Assembly (NCBI RefSeq): GCF_037042905.1
Contig: NC_087247.1
Span: forward strand, 62,986,920 to 63,050,919
Length of the DNA stretch: 64,000 nt
Reading direction: 5' to 3'
DNA from: Lytechinus pictus
Lineage: Eukaryota; Echinodermata; Echinoidea; Temnopleuroida; Toxopneustidae
Under the pieces are notes generated by a model. That model worked only from the letters and a program-made list of their open reading frames with translations, ran no database searches and was not told the DNA's origin. Numbering within the stretch: the stretch's first letter is position 1; each line of letters starts with the position of its first letter. The position numbers and the translations under genes were made by a program. This document shows, piece after piece, positions 20,496 through 32,717 of this stretch.

Positions 20496-23400
20496 GTGAA
20501 TACACGATAGCGTAGTGTTCTGAAGTCAACAGATTTCAACACTCCAAATGTTATACTTTTCCAGAGATTACAGTCAAATAAATGGTATAAAAAGAACAAG
20601 AGACTTCTCTACTCCGGGGGGGGGGGGGGGGGCACTCAGTATATAATGCATAGTGGGTATGTGCCGCGGAGGGGACCCCAATTTTACACTCAAATTTCCG
20701 TTCCAAGGCATAGCATTTTTGTCTTTTTGAGAAAAAGAACAAAGAAAGCCGCTCCAAGGCATAGCATTTCCTTCTTATCGAGAAAAAAGAAGAAAGAAAT
20801 CCGTTCCAAAGCTTCGCATATTTTTCGTTACGCCGTTCCGGTCGCATTGATCTGCTACAAGGAGCTGCAATTTTGGTGAAAAGCGGCCGTAGAGCGCTTT
20901 TCGACCATCGCCTAAGCGCGAACGCACCCGGCGGAGGCCGCGCTAGCTGCGTCATGCACGATTGCCCGTTCCATAGGGATGCATACGCACTCACAGAGAT
21001 ACGGAGATCCGTTCCGAGGAGCCCCGTTTTCACAAATATTTGTAGTTCCGAAGCCCACTCCGAGGACCCTCCTTTTTACAATAAGCCCGCTCCAAGGCCC
21101 CCGTTTTTTGCCTCGCCCGCGGCACACCCCTACCACTTTTTTGGTCGAGTGCCCCCCCCGGGTCTCTACTACACACAGATGTATTTAGGAAAGTAAAAGA
21201 TGAAATTGAAAAAGTTTTATCGATGAGTTTGCAACATTAGTTTTCGTGTACAAACAGATTTAAAATCCATCGAACTCACTATATCTATGCACCCCCACTA
21301 AAATTGAAAATAAAATCATGGAGAAGGTTCAAAATAATATAGGGCCTAAATAGCATTAGCCCTAATACACATGTAGAACATATATGATGGATGAGTGGAT
21401 TTATACATACATGTAGGCCTACCAAAATATTACTTTATTCCGTCAAATTTTCGAGCAGGATCGAGTATGTGTGTTAATTGTCCATAGACATCGGTTTATT
21501 TAGTCAGTAAAGGGTCTGTGAGTCTAGACTAGTCGGAACTATGGGCTTATATCGCTAGAAAAACCTCTTCAGGTATCAGCGCTTCTCGCTAGCATAGCGG
21601 GAAGAGGTCTTCGCTGCAGTTACAACGAGGTGAGTTCGAATCCCAAGCAAGGTAAGGAACAAAAACAAAAATCGATAGAGAAATATGAAGTGAACAAACC
21701 AGAAGTCTAGACTATTTGGCATAATCGTGATATAGTCCCCAAATCCAAAAATGGGGATTATTAGAATCACACCTACCAGAACGCATGAAAATCACTTCCT
21801 TTCTCCAGAACACAGTCCCCAACTCTCGCACAGCTCGCGCTCGAGAACTTGCAAAATGATAACACACACTAATGAAACACACTTACACTTTATTATTACT
21901 ATCATCATCATATATCATTATTATTTTTTATTATTGTCGTTGTTATTATTATTATTATAATAATGATGATAATATCATAAATTATTATATTATCATTATC
22001 ATTATTATTCTTTATCATTGAAAATCTGCCCCTTCCATCCATTCTGTTCCTTGTATTTCATTTAATTCCTTCAAATTAAATCACTGTACACTCATAATAA
22101 CGTTTGGGTATTAATTATTATCATAATTATTATCATCATTGGCATCATTTTCATTATTGTTGTTGTTATTATTGAAAGAGTCACCCCCAAAACATTAAAG
22201 TAATCAATACAAATATGTGACGGAAATGAAAAGTAAAGTAATGATAACAACAAAAGTATAATGACGGGGATGATGATAATAAAGATTAATAACAATAATG
22301 ATGTTGATAATAATTATGATAAAGGTTAATATAATGGTAATAATAGAGAATAATAACAATAATAATAATTATTATAAAAATAATAAATAAAAGATAAATA
22401 ATGTTTAAAAAAAATAAGGATAACAATAATAAGTAAATAATAAATAAATACCATAATGACAATAATGATGATAATAATTACGATAATACCCAAAAGTTAT
22501 GAATGAGTCTACAGTGATTTGAAATACAAGGAACGGACTGGATGGAAGGGGCACATTTCCAATGATAAGAATAATAATGATAATATAATAATTTATTGTA
22601 CTATTATCACTATTATGATGATAATAATAACAACAACAATAAAGAATAATATTTATTATGATGATAGTAATAATAATATAATAAAAAAAATAATAATAAC
22701 AGCAATAATAATACAATAAGGGATAATAACAATAATAATAACAACAACAATGATAAAGAATAACGATTAATGATGATGATAATAATAATATAATAAAGAA
22801 TAATAACCATAATAATACAACAACAATAATAAAGAATGATGATATATGATGATATTTATAAAAATAATTATATTAATAATGATGACAAAATATTGATAAT
22901 AAAAATAATAATAATAATAAAACAATAATAATATGATAAAGGATAATAACAATAACAATAACAATAACAACAATGATAAAGAATAATAATGATGTATGAT
23001 GATAATAGTAATAATAAAATAAACAATAACAATAATAATGATAATTATGATTAAATAACAATAATAACAATAATGATAATTCTGATTAAATAACAATAAT
23101 TATGATATAATAATAATGATAAAATGATAATAATGATAATATAATATGATGACAATAATCATAATAATTCCCGAAGGTTTTGAATGAGTCTTCCTTGTCA
23201 CGTTGCACTGGGAAACTGTCCCCATCCCCTTGTCGAACGAGCACGATTTTATGTTGTGAGGGGACGGTATCACGAGTATAATATACTGTTGGAGCTATCC
23301 CCACTGCGTGCAAAGTGAACTTGATTTCCCGTAGAGTGGGGACTGTATCACAAGTATATATAGGGAGTGAATCCAAGTGTAAGTGTGTTTCATTAGTGTG

Positions 23401-26400
23401 TGTTATCATTTTGCAAGTTCTCGAGCGCGAGCTGTGCGAGAGTTGGGGACTGTGTTCTGGAGAAAGGAAGTGATTTTCATGCGTTCTGGTAGGTGTGATT
23501 CTAATAATCCCCATTTTTGGATTTGGGGACTATATCACGATTATGCCGACTATTTTTTGATATTTTGGGTAGGGGGTGCATTTGGAACTCTTTCCAATCA
23601 GTCTATTAAAGTTAGGATATATGCTCTGCTGAGTGAGACTTTGTCTGTCTTCGCGGTCAATACATAGAGTCCGTTGATGGCCATAGCCTAACGTTAGGCC
23701 TAGTAACGGTGGTTGGTCGGTTTGCCCTACACTAATTACAGCAAACTATGGCTATGAGAAAAGGGTGAGCTACCTCAGCCTTCTTCATTACTATTCCCCC
23801 TTTCATGTTTTAGATGGGCAAAAAGAGGCGCAATGATAACAAGAAAATAGATCTCTAGGTCTAATTTACATATATTATCAGCTTTAATACAAATTACAAA
23901 CACCCCCAAATGATTATTGATTATTATGCACCCACCTCAGTTTAATGGATATTCCTTTACCTGGCCCGTAGAAAAGAATTATGATTCAAGCTGATTTACC
24001 CTGAAAAAAAACATGATGAATAGATCGGCATTTGATCCCTTCAATGCATAAAATGACCAAACAGGTACCAATGAACATGTCTACGAATCGCAATTTTGTG
24101 ACTTTTATGTGTGTTGCTCAACGGAGCTAAAAAAAAGGGGGGAATTCCCCATCTTAATATCCTTTTTTCCCCCCTTCCCCCTGTGCAAGCATAATACACA
24201 AGCCATTGCGATTCCTGTGCATGCACATCGCCTGTCCCTTCATTTGTTTTGCTTAAAATGGCATTTTTTATTGTTTAAATGTACAGGTACTGGAGCTGGA
24301 GGCCAGCCACAGATTCCTGACAATGTGGAGTTATATCAGCCATATGAAGGTAATCTTCAAAAAGTGTCTCGTCTTTCCCAGGCCCCATATCATGAACTGT
24401 CCTCCCCTTCTCTATATTCTCTATTTATTTCCCCTTTTATCTATTTTTTTTATACTTTTATCCAAGTGTCTTTTTTCTTTGTCTTACACTCTTTTTCTCT
24501 TTACCTCATTTTATTTTTATATTTTTTGCAAGGGTCATTGATCAATATATGGTATTAAAAATAAAGTGTACCGTGAATGGAATATACTCTTCAATAATTA
24601 GTTTCAAGTTCAATGAAAACAAATTGTTGGAGACATGTCATCCTCAACCTAGTGAAAATTCGTACTTTGAAAATGAAATTTTTAGATTGAACTAAGCATC
24701 ATTCACTTCGGCGAAACAAGAAGTAATAATATACTTAACCATTCACTCACTTGTATTGTTCATCTATGATTTTGTCAGGTGACCAAATCACTCTTCCAGA
24801 GAGGGCCCAATGCCTTGCAGTAAAAGCATTTCTGAAGATGTGTGATATCCCATTCCGCATCAAACTCCGAAGCAATGCAGAGCAAATGTCTCCTTCAGGT
24901 GAACAAACTATTATGGAATGTATCATTTCTGTCCTCTTTTGTTCAATAGTTAAACCAATGTTACATGTACCCGATACCTGTGATTCTATCTCATGTGACC
25001 ATTAATATGTCAAATTTGATGGATTGATACGAAATTTATGTAGTATGCCATGTACTGGTACATGTAATTCTTTTCCTTTGATGACTGAACCAATATGCAG
25101 TTTATTCTGAGACTCAATGCTTATGCATTAAATTGGCACAAGGGTATGTTTGCATTCTCTTAAAAAGTGTCTTGTGTTCATCTATAGCATTCACAATCAC
25201 AACAAAAGTGATATAATTTTATTAGGGTAATGATAACTTTGCTTTTAAAATGGATGGATAACCTTAAAATTCATGCCATCATATACCTCTACACAACAGA
25301 GAGGAAGAATAATCTCTCGTGCCGAAACAATTGTCACATTAAATATGCTGTTGCAAGTCATATTTGTACTCAACTTCTTCAGTTTGTCTAAGCCAGACCT
25401 GCCAACCAGTACGTTTTTGGCATATTTAGTACGTTTTTGCAACCAAAATACGGCAGTACGTTTTTTCTTTAAAAAATATATATATTTTTTCTTAAAACAA
25501 AATCGTACTTTATTAAGAAAAATCATCTCTATATGTCTCTATTTCATAAAACTTACACAAATATGGTTATTAGATCAATGTAATTTCAGGTAACTTGTTT
25601 TTTTTTTCAATCAGGGTGAGATATACACATGTTTAAATGTTTTTTTTCATCTGCGAGAGCAGTGCGCATTTTAGCTTGCATGCAGCTTGAGCGCCGCGAT
25701 CAGCGAGTGCGCCACGCATTTTATTATGAAATACACTTTTTTGGGGAAATATACACTTTTTTTATCACAGAATACAATTTTTCATTCCCAGAGATTGGCA
25801 GGTCTGCTAAGCATGAAGAAATACTACTCAAAGTGATATCAAATGATTTCGGATAAAACAATTGTTTATGATGTATAATAGTGTGATATTCATCAATTTG
25901 AAATAATTAGCAATTGTAGCCTTTCTTCTTAAACATATTCAGTGTTGCTATATCAGGATTTATAAAAAAAAATTAGTTGGTTTAGTCACAAAGTTCATAA
26001 AGAAAATGTCCTGAATTTTTGGTCAAAAACCTTCTTTTTTTGTGTGTTTTGGCTTGTCAAATTTTTCCTCAGGGAAAATGTGCCCCCCCCCCTTTTGGAA
26101 AATCATGGATCAACCCTTGTCTCAAATAATTTGTTGGAAGAAGGAAAATATGATGATTGGTTTTGGTGATAATGATTGACTCATTTTATTTATTATTGTT
26201 GTAATATGAATGAGAATACTTAATGAAATTGTGACATTATCATGCTACATGTACATTCTTTAAATCCCTGGTCATGTTGATGTAATTTTTAAACTTTTTT
26301 TGTCCTATTCATAAACTCAGGTGCTGTTCCTTTCATCAAGGCTGGGGCTGATATTGTATCAGAGTTTGACCCTATTGTGGAATACATTTCAAAAAAGGTA

Positions 26401-29400
26401 AACAGTAGCTTTATATGTCAATAAATTATTTACTTCATAAAACATAATCAGCTTAGAAGATATTTTTATTTGTCTTCAATAGTGAAGCGTATTACTTGGC
26501 AGCTCTGCATATGACACCATCAAGTTAGCATGCTAGTACCTTGTTTGATATACTATACTGTCAATGTGTTATAATACCTCGGATGTAGGCTTTTAAAGTT
26601 AATAACTTGTTCGCCTCTCTATGACTTCTTATGAAGAATTCAGAACACTTTTTAACGGCGCTGTACAGCATTTGAACATGGACAGGCAAAACTTTCATAA
26701 GGGTCAAATTTGTCTTTTCCGAGTTCCATTATTTCAGCAAATTGGATTTGAAGCCGTTTACAAATGGGCTCTCTACTACATTTTGGGGGAGGTTGTTCCA
26801 TTCATTGATGCATCTCTGTGAAAAAGAGCTGTGTCTAAGCCTAGAGGAGACTTGATTCTTTGCAATTTTGTATTTGTGACCACAAGTTTTACTGCCTGAT
26901 AGATGGTAAAAAAAGTGTGAGGTATCAAGGTCATCATGGCCATGCATTATTTTATACACCTGAATCATGTCCGCTCTGTGACGTCTGTAGGCAAGAGATG
27001 GCAAGTTCAGTTCTTTAAGTCTCCTCTCATAACAAAGATTTTGAATGGAATGTACATGTATTTGACATGTTGCTCTACATTGTACGTTTTCTATTTTGGA
27101 AATATCTTTTTTTTAAACTGGATGCCACACTGTAGAGCAGTACTCAAGACTAGGCCTTATGATTAATTTGTACAAATGTATAAATCCAGTTCTGTCTAAA
27201 GTGGAGAAAGTACACTTGCTGATTCAGGTGGAGAAAGTATGCTTGATGATTCCAAGCTTGCAATTTGCAGTGACACATACACCATTCACATGTTGCGAAA
27301 AATTCATCTGCTAGGTTACACCTAGATAGGATTCTGCTTCAACAGAAGGGTTAGGTTTGCTCATGTCCGACATTTATTAGTTGAAGCAAGGATTTTTTTT
27401 TACCATAATGAATGACCTTGCACTTTTCTTGGTTGAATGGTAATTGCCGTTTATGAGACCATTCTACAAGTCTTGTCAAGTCGGTCTGCAGGTCTCTTAC
27501 ATGATATTTTTTTTTAAAGAGATATCATGTAGTAATTGTATCACTAGTTCTAATTTTTATGCCCCAGCAGACGAAGTCCGGAGGGGGCAGTAAGCCCCTG
27601 CCCCTGTCCGTCCGTCTATCCGTCCCCCCCACTTGGTTTCCGCACGATAACTAGAAAAATATTTAATGGATTTTTAACATTTTTGGTGTGTAGGTAGATG
27701 ACACCAAAAGACAGGCTAAGTTCGAATTCGGAGTCCGCAGGTCAAAGGTCACAGCTCATTAAATATGCGAGTTGGTTTCCACGCAATAACTCTAAAAATA
27801 TTTAATGGATTTTAAATTTTTTTGGTGTGTAGGTAGATGACACCAAAATACAGGCTAAGTTCAAATTCGGAGTCCGCAGGTCAAAGGTCACAGCTCATTA
27901 TGTATGCGAGTTCATTCAGAGGTCTAAATTTGTTCATTATATATATGCATATTGGTTTCTGCACGATATTAAATTCAATCATATTGAATGAATTTCTGAT
28001 AGCGTTAAGCGGGGGCATCTTGAATTTCTGATAGCGTTAAGCGGGGGCATCTGTGTCCTTTGGACACATCAAATTTCTAGTTGTTAAATGCACAAGAGTG
28101 TTAAGATTATGGTATTATTAAAATAACAAATCTGAATGAATGAAATTTGAGGATAGCAAAGTTGTCCATTGTCATTTTATAAACTGCCGGGTGACTATCT
28201 ATTTTGTGATATTGCAATATTACAGCTTACTGGCTTTTAGAGATTCATCATCGAAACTAATAATTATCATTGATGATGATAATGGAAATGAAAAGGAAAG
28301 GATATTTTTTACCAGGCATGGCAAAATCAACAAAAAAAAAGTCACAGTGTGGTTCGGTTTTTAGTAGGAGGACATCAAGAGTTTTTTGGGGGGTCAGAAT
28401 GATCAAATTTCAGTGTTTAGAATTTCTTGAAAGAGTTTACTTTTTCTATGCTCTGTAGTATAATGGATTATCCAAAGAAACTATAAAAGGATGTATTGAC
28501 AAATTAAAATTGTACCCATAAATACTTTTGTTGTTATGTTGAAATTTGTTTTTCATCCTGAAAAAATCCCTTTATTTTAAACTCCAATAAACTATGTACT
28601 AGTCAAGAACTAGCAATAATACTACTTTGTAATCATGAGCAGGATGTTCTTAACTAGTATGTCAACTTTGGAGATTATCAAAGGACTCCAGTAAACTTTA
28701 ATGTATTCTAATCCTTTTGTCAGCTTTACACAAAAGTACTAGGGTAAGTGTGCTCCAATACACTTTAATCCCTCTTTTCTCAATAGTATTGTTCTATGGT
28801 AGTGAACTTTTCTTCTCTTTGTAATGAGGGTTAAGATCATCATATACTGCCTTCACACTTGCCTGTAACACTGCTACGGTCTGGGGACTGTCCCAAGACA
28901 GTGAAAGATAATAAAAAGTAGTTTTGATTGAGGATCTAGTGAGCAGACATCTGGCACTTATCTGTATACCTAGATCATTCCATGGTTTCCAGTCATATCG
29001 GGATTGAGAGCCTGATGTGAATGGATACGTGAAATGTAATCCGAGACTGTGTTGGGATAACTCTTCTAATGTGAATGCATTTATAGCAGGATTATAGTGG
29101 TGTTGCCATTTTAATTTAAAGCTGAGAATATCCTCTTTCAATGGGGATATTTAATATAAAATTCATTTCTGGCTATATTTTTTTAGTTTTGCCATGTCTG
29201 GTCACATTTATGATTGACCAACAAAATAATAGGCTTGTTATTAAAAAAAATCATCAGCATTAGCTAGAAACATGGCTAATCACTTCGAGAATGATATTCT
29301 ATTAATTCATGTGTTAGACAGTGAAGTTTGACTCACAGCCTTTGCGTTTTGGGCAGTCAAAAGCAACATAGCGCAATGAAAAGAGCTAATACGAGGTTAA

Positions 29401-32116
29401 TTCGCAGAGTCGGAGGCCTTGCATTTTAGCTTGGTAGTTTTAATTTTTTTTAAACATCTGCAACTGAACGCAATCAAAATTCATTAAAGCAAAGATGAGT
29501 GGCAATGAGCAAATGCGAGCAAGGACAAGCAACAGCGACCAGCTTATGTATAGGCCAACGCACTGTGACTGCTCGATATACCTTGATTTACCTCCCTTTA
29601 GCTTGAATCGCTTAGCCTTGCTGCATGCAACTCTGTATGAACTCTGATGAGCTCGTAGGCATAAGTGTGATTGCAACTGAATATTTTTGCTGCGTACAAT
29701 GCTGCGTTAGGCTGCATATTGCTTTTCCAGCAAATGCAGCATCATGCAATAGAGCACAAAGGGGTGAGCCAGGCTTTACAGAGGTTTGTAATTGTTAGTA
29801 TTATCCTTCATTATGAAGTTTTTTTTTTTCTTGGAAAGGGACTGTCTCTTTCAGAGGAATTGAGTGGAGGTCAAAAATCCGAGATGAAGGCATACATGGC
29901 ACTTTCTATCAACAGATTGTATCTCGCAGAGATATACTTGGCCTGGAATGTTAAGAAAACTGCTGATGAGATAACCAAACAGAGGTATGGGTCTCCATTC
30001 CCATGGCCTCTTTCTCTTATTCTACCATTCTTGAAACAGAGAGAAGCTATCTCATATCTCAAGGCACATAACAGCTGGCATGACTTCTTACCGGATCAGG
30101 TACATTATCAAAATAATTTACTTCAGATTTCTACTGATACATGTAGTTAAAATTTGCAAACAAAGTTTTATTTATCACTGAACATGTGGAATTACTGTTG
30201 TTTTAACATTTTATGGTTCAAACAAGAGGGTCATTAATTTAACAATTGGTAAAATTTGAAGTAGCTTATTGTCTAATTCAAACAATAAAAAACAAAAGAA
30301 ATAGTGAGTGATATCATCGACTCTCTCAGTTCCATATCACTGAGCTGTGCATGTAACTGTTTTGTAAAAAATAAGCAAAACTTTGAAATATCATCTATAC
30401 TTTCTTGTTTTACATCCACTTTTGATGAAATTTTCAGGGTTATGTTTGTTACATTTTGCTCTTTTTATTGCCTTAGCTTCCCTTACAATTTTCCTGTAAT
30501 TTTACTGGAAGTAAAAAGTAAATTATACCTGCTGATATTACAGGTTGAATCAAAGCTATTTTCAATGGATGAATCTCTCTCTTTGTACTTACAAATTGTT
30601 CTGGAAGCATCATATTTTTGTTTTTCAAAGGTGGATCGTGTTGACTGCCTTGCAACATTCATGTGGAATGTAACTTTCTTGTCTGGTGTCCAAAATATGA
30701 ATTGTTTTTGTCAAATTTGATCTTGTCCATTTCGATTTTTAGGTTTATGATGAAGTGAACCTCTGTTGCAAAGCTCTGTCAGACAAACTTGGCGAACAAC
30801 AATATTTCTTCCTAGACAGGTTTGTATAAAGCACCTATCCCGAATCAAGCAGAATCGGATGGAATGGAAAGACTGTTGGTGGTGTAGTCCCCCACTATTC
30901 AGATCACAATGCTTTCAATATGTTTCAAGTGGGTTAGAAGGTATTCTAACCCAGAATGCATTAAGAATATACTTTGAACAATGTACAATATTTTTTCCAC
31001 CTTGAATGCACCTCAGAAATGTTGAACATGACCATGAACATGAACATTCGGGACGGCCATAAGCATTGGCCCCTGAATACAGTCAGAATTTTTAGGATTC
31101 AGCTCATATATCCATGAATGTAGCACCAATTTTTCAATCTGACTCCATTGCGGTTCATTTCGCCTCTAGTGTGACTAGTGTGTGATGAGTCGTGTGGTAA
31201 ACTGTATTTGAACTCCATTTGGGTAAATTTGACCCCCCCCCCCAATTTTCCCTGATTTTTAAAATTCATTCCAGCTTATTCTGAATAAGTGTGACAAGCC
31301 CTTATGAACCATTTGCTTTTCATTCATATTTCCATTTTAAAACTTGTTCTTTGCCAGATGTCATATTAAAATAGATGATCTATGATGTTGTTAGAAAGGG
31401 GGAAAGAGAATGAAAAATCATTTATTTGCATCAGGGTTTTCATTTAGTATTGCTGAATTTGCACTTTTTATGAAAGCTATTTACTTCATGAAAATGTTAA
31501 ATTCAATTTGAAAGTTAATCAGCAATATATGATATACATATTAATTTTCATCAAGTATGAATGTGTTTCATAAAGCCGTTTGTAAGTTGGGGAAGACTTT
31601 ACAAACTACTTGTGATCCTTTCTTAGGAACTAGGTCAACACCAGTGAATATCTGGTGTGTATCATTTGCCACAAGGAGGAATCACCAGTCATGCATAAGT
31701 CGCTTGTAATTTAAGTAAACAATCAGGCATCATTTTAAGTCTGTGGCAAACTATGTACAGAAACTTACAATCACTTGTAAATAATCAAGTGTATCATGTT
31801 CTACTCAGACATAAAAAACAATGTCTGGGAAATGGATCAATTCCCTCTCCATTATTCTTATATAATTCCACTCTGTTTAGCATAGATTTCTACTGCTATT
31901 ACCATTTGAATTGATTGATGAGACTTTCACTCCATGTATTTATCCTTTAGACCAACCGAGCTGGATGCATTGGTGTATGGACATCTCAAAACCCTTCAGA
32001 TAATGGAAGCAGAAGATCAACGTCTAGCAGACATGGTTAACAAGTATCCCACCCTGGTGCGTTTCTGTGATCGTATTAGAGAAAGATACTTCATTGAAAG
32101 GGAGAGAAGCAGATGA
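20483..32116 (+). CDS. MTX2: Metaxin-2 (spliced gene, seven exons)
   Basis: Metaxin-2 is a GST-like protein of the mitochondrial outer membrane. It works with metaxin-1 and the SAM complex in beta-barrel protein import. Exons: 20483-20495 (tentative), 24287-24349, 24779-24898, 26321-26397, 29839-30099, 30743-30819 and 31951-32116. All introns are GT-AG and the phases agree (1,1,1,0,0,2). The total of 777 nt gives 258 residues, against 263 in human. Family landmarks are ERAQCLAVKAFLKMC, NAEQMSPSG, AVPFIKAGADIVSEFDPIV, KSEMKAYMALSINRLYLAE, RYGSPFPWPL, PTELDALVYGHLKTL and FCDRIRERYF. No stop or shift interrupts it. Introns hold several transposons. Only exon 1 is uncertain. Confidence 0.92.
20614..21162. 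mobile_element. G-run TIR element, copy A, 8-bp TSD
   Basis: Flanked by perfect 8-bp direct repeats TCTCTACT (20606-20613 and 21163-21170). The ends are GGGGGGCACTC and GAGTGCCCCCC inverted. Inside, GGGTATGTGCCGCGGAGGGG and many CCG(T/C)TCCAA(G/A)GC repeats are shared with the copy at 49443-49982. An 8-bp duplication fits the hAT superfamily. No transposase is present. It lies in the first intron of MTX2 if that exon is correct. Confidence 0.85.
21583..21655 (+). tRNA. tRNA-like sequence, probably a SINE head or pseudo-tRNA
   Basis: TAGCATAGCGG (21590) fits an A box, and GAGTTCGAATCC (21632) fits a B box, at normal spacing. CTGCAG with AGGTGAGTTCGAATCCC resembles tRNA-Cys-like sequence. The acceptor stem does not close clearly, so an intact tRNA gene is unlikely. 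Confidence 0.3.
21718..23547. repeat. Perfect 173-bp inverted repeat around an ATT/ATG-rich simple-sequence core
   Basis: 21718-21890 and 23375-23547 are exact reverse complements over 173 bp. Within the spacer a second inverted pair occurs (TGCCCCTTCCATCCATTCTG near 22028; its partner near 22530). The motif GGGGAC(T/G)(G/A)TATCAC recurs near 23260, 23337 and 23525. No transposase or recognised family is present. It lies in intron 1 of MTX2. Perfect arms despite an unstable core suggest gene conversion or recent origin. Confidence 0.85.
21890..23160. repeat. Trinucleotide-type simple repeats (AAT, ATG, AAC mixtures)
   Basis: Long imperfect runs of ATT/ATA/ATG on one side and AAT/GAT/AAC on the other, so the two halves are roughly complementary. 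The many small open frames of Ile, Leu, Tyr and Asn here are artefacts. Confidence 0.9.
23560..24280. other. MTX2 intron 1, distal part
   Basis: No repeat family or additional exon recognised. Short C/G runs occur near 24130-24180. Confidence 0.5.
24287..24349 (+). CDS. MTX2: MTX2 exon 2
   Basis: Acceptor TGTACAG, donor GAAG|GTAATC. It encodes TGAGGQPQIPDNVELYQPYE, corresponding to the segment before KGEQILL in human metaxin-2. Confidence 0.85.
24779..24898 (+). CDS. MTX2: MTX2 exon 3
   Basis: Acceptor TTTGTCAG, donor TCAG|GTGAAC. It encodes GDQITLPERAQCLAVKAFL and ends in AEQMSPSG, the conserved MSPSG turn of the N-terminal thioredoxin-like domain. Confidence 0.95.
25394..25806. mobile_element. 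hAT-like MITE in an MTX2 intron
   Basis: The ends are CAGACCTGCCAACC and GATTGGCAGGTCTG inverted, a TIR type common among hAT elements. The direct flank CTAAGC (25388-25393 and 25807-25812) reads as the visible part of a target duplication. Repeated AGTACGTTTTT lies inside the left end. No coding capacity. Confidence 0.75.
26321..26397 (+). CDS. MTX2: MTX2 exon 4
   Basis: Acceptor ATAAACTCAG, donor AAAAAG|GTAAAC. It encodes AVPFIKAGADIVSEFDPIV followed by EYISKK, the end of the N-terminal GST-like domain. Confidence 0.95.
26640..27540 (-). pseudogene. Non-LTR retrotransposon reverse transcriptase, 3' fragment
   Basis: Minus-strand translation gives the RT thumb and C-terminal region in pieces: LQTDLTRLVEWSHKRQLPFN and EKCKVIHYGKK (about 27500-27390), HLYKLIIRPSLEYCSTVWHP (about 27130), RHRADMIQVYKIMHGHDDLD and SSFSQRCINEWNNLPQNVVE (27004-26729). 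These are hallmarks of jockey/CR1-type LINEs. Frameshifts and stops separate the parts, and the 5' part is truncated, as is usual for dead LINE copies. It lies antisense in an MTX2 intron. Confidence 0.85.
27558..28050 (+). mobile_element. Tandem-unit element with ATGCCCC ends, two DR1 sites
   Basis: Starts ATGCCCCAGCAGACGAAGTC and ends GCGGGGGCATCTGTG, giving inverted ATGCCCC ends. Two units of about 140 bp carry GTGTAGGTAGATGACACCAA and AGGTCAAAGGTCA (27739, 27878). The terminal TGAATTTCTGATAGCGTTAA block is duplicated (about 27990 and 28020). Confidence 0.75.
28794..29141 (-). other. 115-codon open frame, unrecognised
   Basis: Minus-strand ORF inside the MTX2 intron. It reads as a plausible globular protein (for example SLGLHFTYPFTSGSQSRYDW and STKTTFYYLSLS-like segments; charged C-terminus HYKEKKSSLP). 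No known domain was recognised. It may be a fragment of a mobile-element gene or chance. Confidence 0.2.
29839..30099 (+). CDS. MTX2: MTX2 exon 5
   Basis: A long T tract precedes acceptor GGAAAG; the donor is GATCAG|GTACAT. The 87 codons cover the start of the C-terminal helical GST domain: KSEMKAYMALSINRLYLAEI, KQRYGSPFPWPLSLIL and SWHDFLPDQ. Confidence 0.95.
30175..30475 (-). mobile_element. Fragment of the TTAA-MITE family
   Basis: Internal sequence of the family seen complete at 42849-43438 (TGAACATGTGGAATTA, AAGAAATAGTGAGTG, TTTTGATGAAATTTTCAG). The terminal repeats are missing on both sides, so this is an old truncated copy in an MTX2 intron. Confidence 0.7.
30743..30819 (+). CDS. MTX2: MTX2 exon 6
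   Basis: Acceptor GATTTTTAG, donor GACAG|GTTTGT. It encodes VYDEVNLCCKALSDKLGEQQ then YFFLD, matching the human VLEDVDQCCQALSQRLG helix. Confidence 0.95.
31568..31815. mobile_element. Diverged palindromic MITE, same family as 41346-41527
   Basis: GTGTTTCATAAAGCCGTTTG followed by TTGTGATCCTTTCTTAGGAA matches the left arm of the 41.3 kb copy. The right half is only loosely complementary. Lies in the last MTX2 intron. Confidence 0.55.
31951..32116 (+). CDS. MTX2: MTX2 exon 7 and stop
   Basis: Acceptor ATCCTTTAG. It encodes PTELDALVYGHLKTLQIM through FCDRIRERYFIERERSR and ends TGA at 32114-32116. The PTELDALVFGHL motif is diagnostic of metaxin-2. Confidence 0.96.
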
Positions 32117-32712
32117 TACAAGCAATGACCTTTGACCCCATCAAGCTACAGTGGTGATTCGATTCATCACTCTATTAGAAGGACTTATTATAAATCAAGA
32201 GTTTATTGCATGCTTAACAATTATATGTTATGTATTGCACATTTTTGGACAGAGATCCTCCAAGTCAATGTTTACTACAGAATATGATTGGAAATTCATG
32301 ATTTGCAAAGTTTGGAGAGTGTGTTGCTGTGTAACTAAATGTACTCGTACTTTCGGGTTTAAGATTTCAGAAATATTTTGAAAATTAAATTCAAATTATT
32401 GTGATTTTTGGAAATTGTTTACATCATTTACCAAAGCATGCCCATTTCATTTTGCTACACAAAGATTTTGATATATATAAAAAATGGAATCGCAAAACCA
32501 CTTGGAATGTTGGACATACATGTAGTATTGTATTCCATGCTCATATCATAATTTTTAAACTTGAATACCTTTAAATTATTTTTAATTGAACTAAATGAAG
32601 CTTGTCACAAAATGATGTCATTATCCTCCAGACAGAATCCATATATAATCACTTGGTTGAATTCATAATCATGAGTGAGGATTGTCTCTGTAAAGGATAC
32701 CATAATAAGTTC
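32117..32712 (+). other. Probable MTX2 3' UTR
   Basis: AT-rich, repeat-free sequence directly after the MTX2 stop and ending at a MITE. No clear AATAAA was noted in this interval; one lies at about 33858. Confidence 0.4.
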
Positions 32713-32717
32713 ATTAA

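Noticed and set aside
21890..23160. Many Ile/Leu/Tyr-rich or Asn-rich open frames
   Set aside because: These are direct translations of AT-rich trinucleotide repeats on both strands.
23086..23514. 142-codon minus-strand ORF, also seen as a plus ORF at 21751
   Set aside because: The same peptide appears twice because it lies in the arms of the 173-bp inverted repeat. No homology to a known protein.
23750..23780. ATGGCTATGAGAAAAGG|GTGAGC as MTX2 first exon
   Set aside because: A reasonable donor, but it ends in phase 2 and would put exon 2 out of frame.
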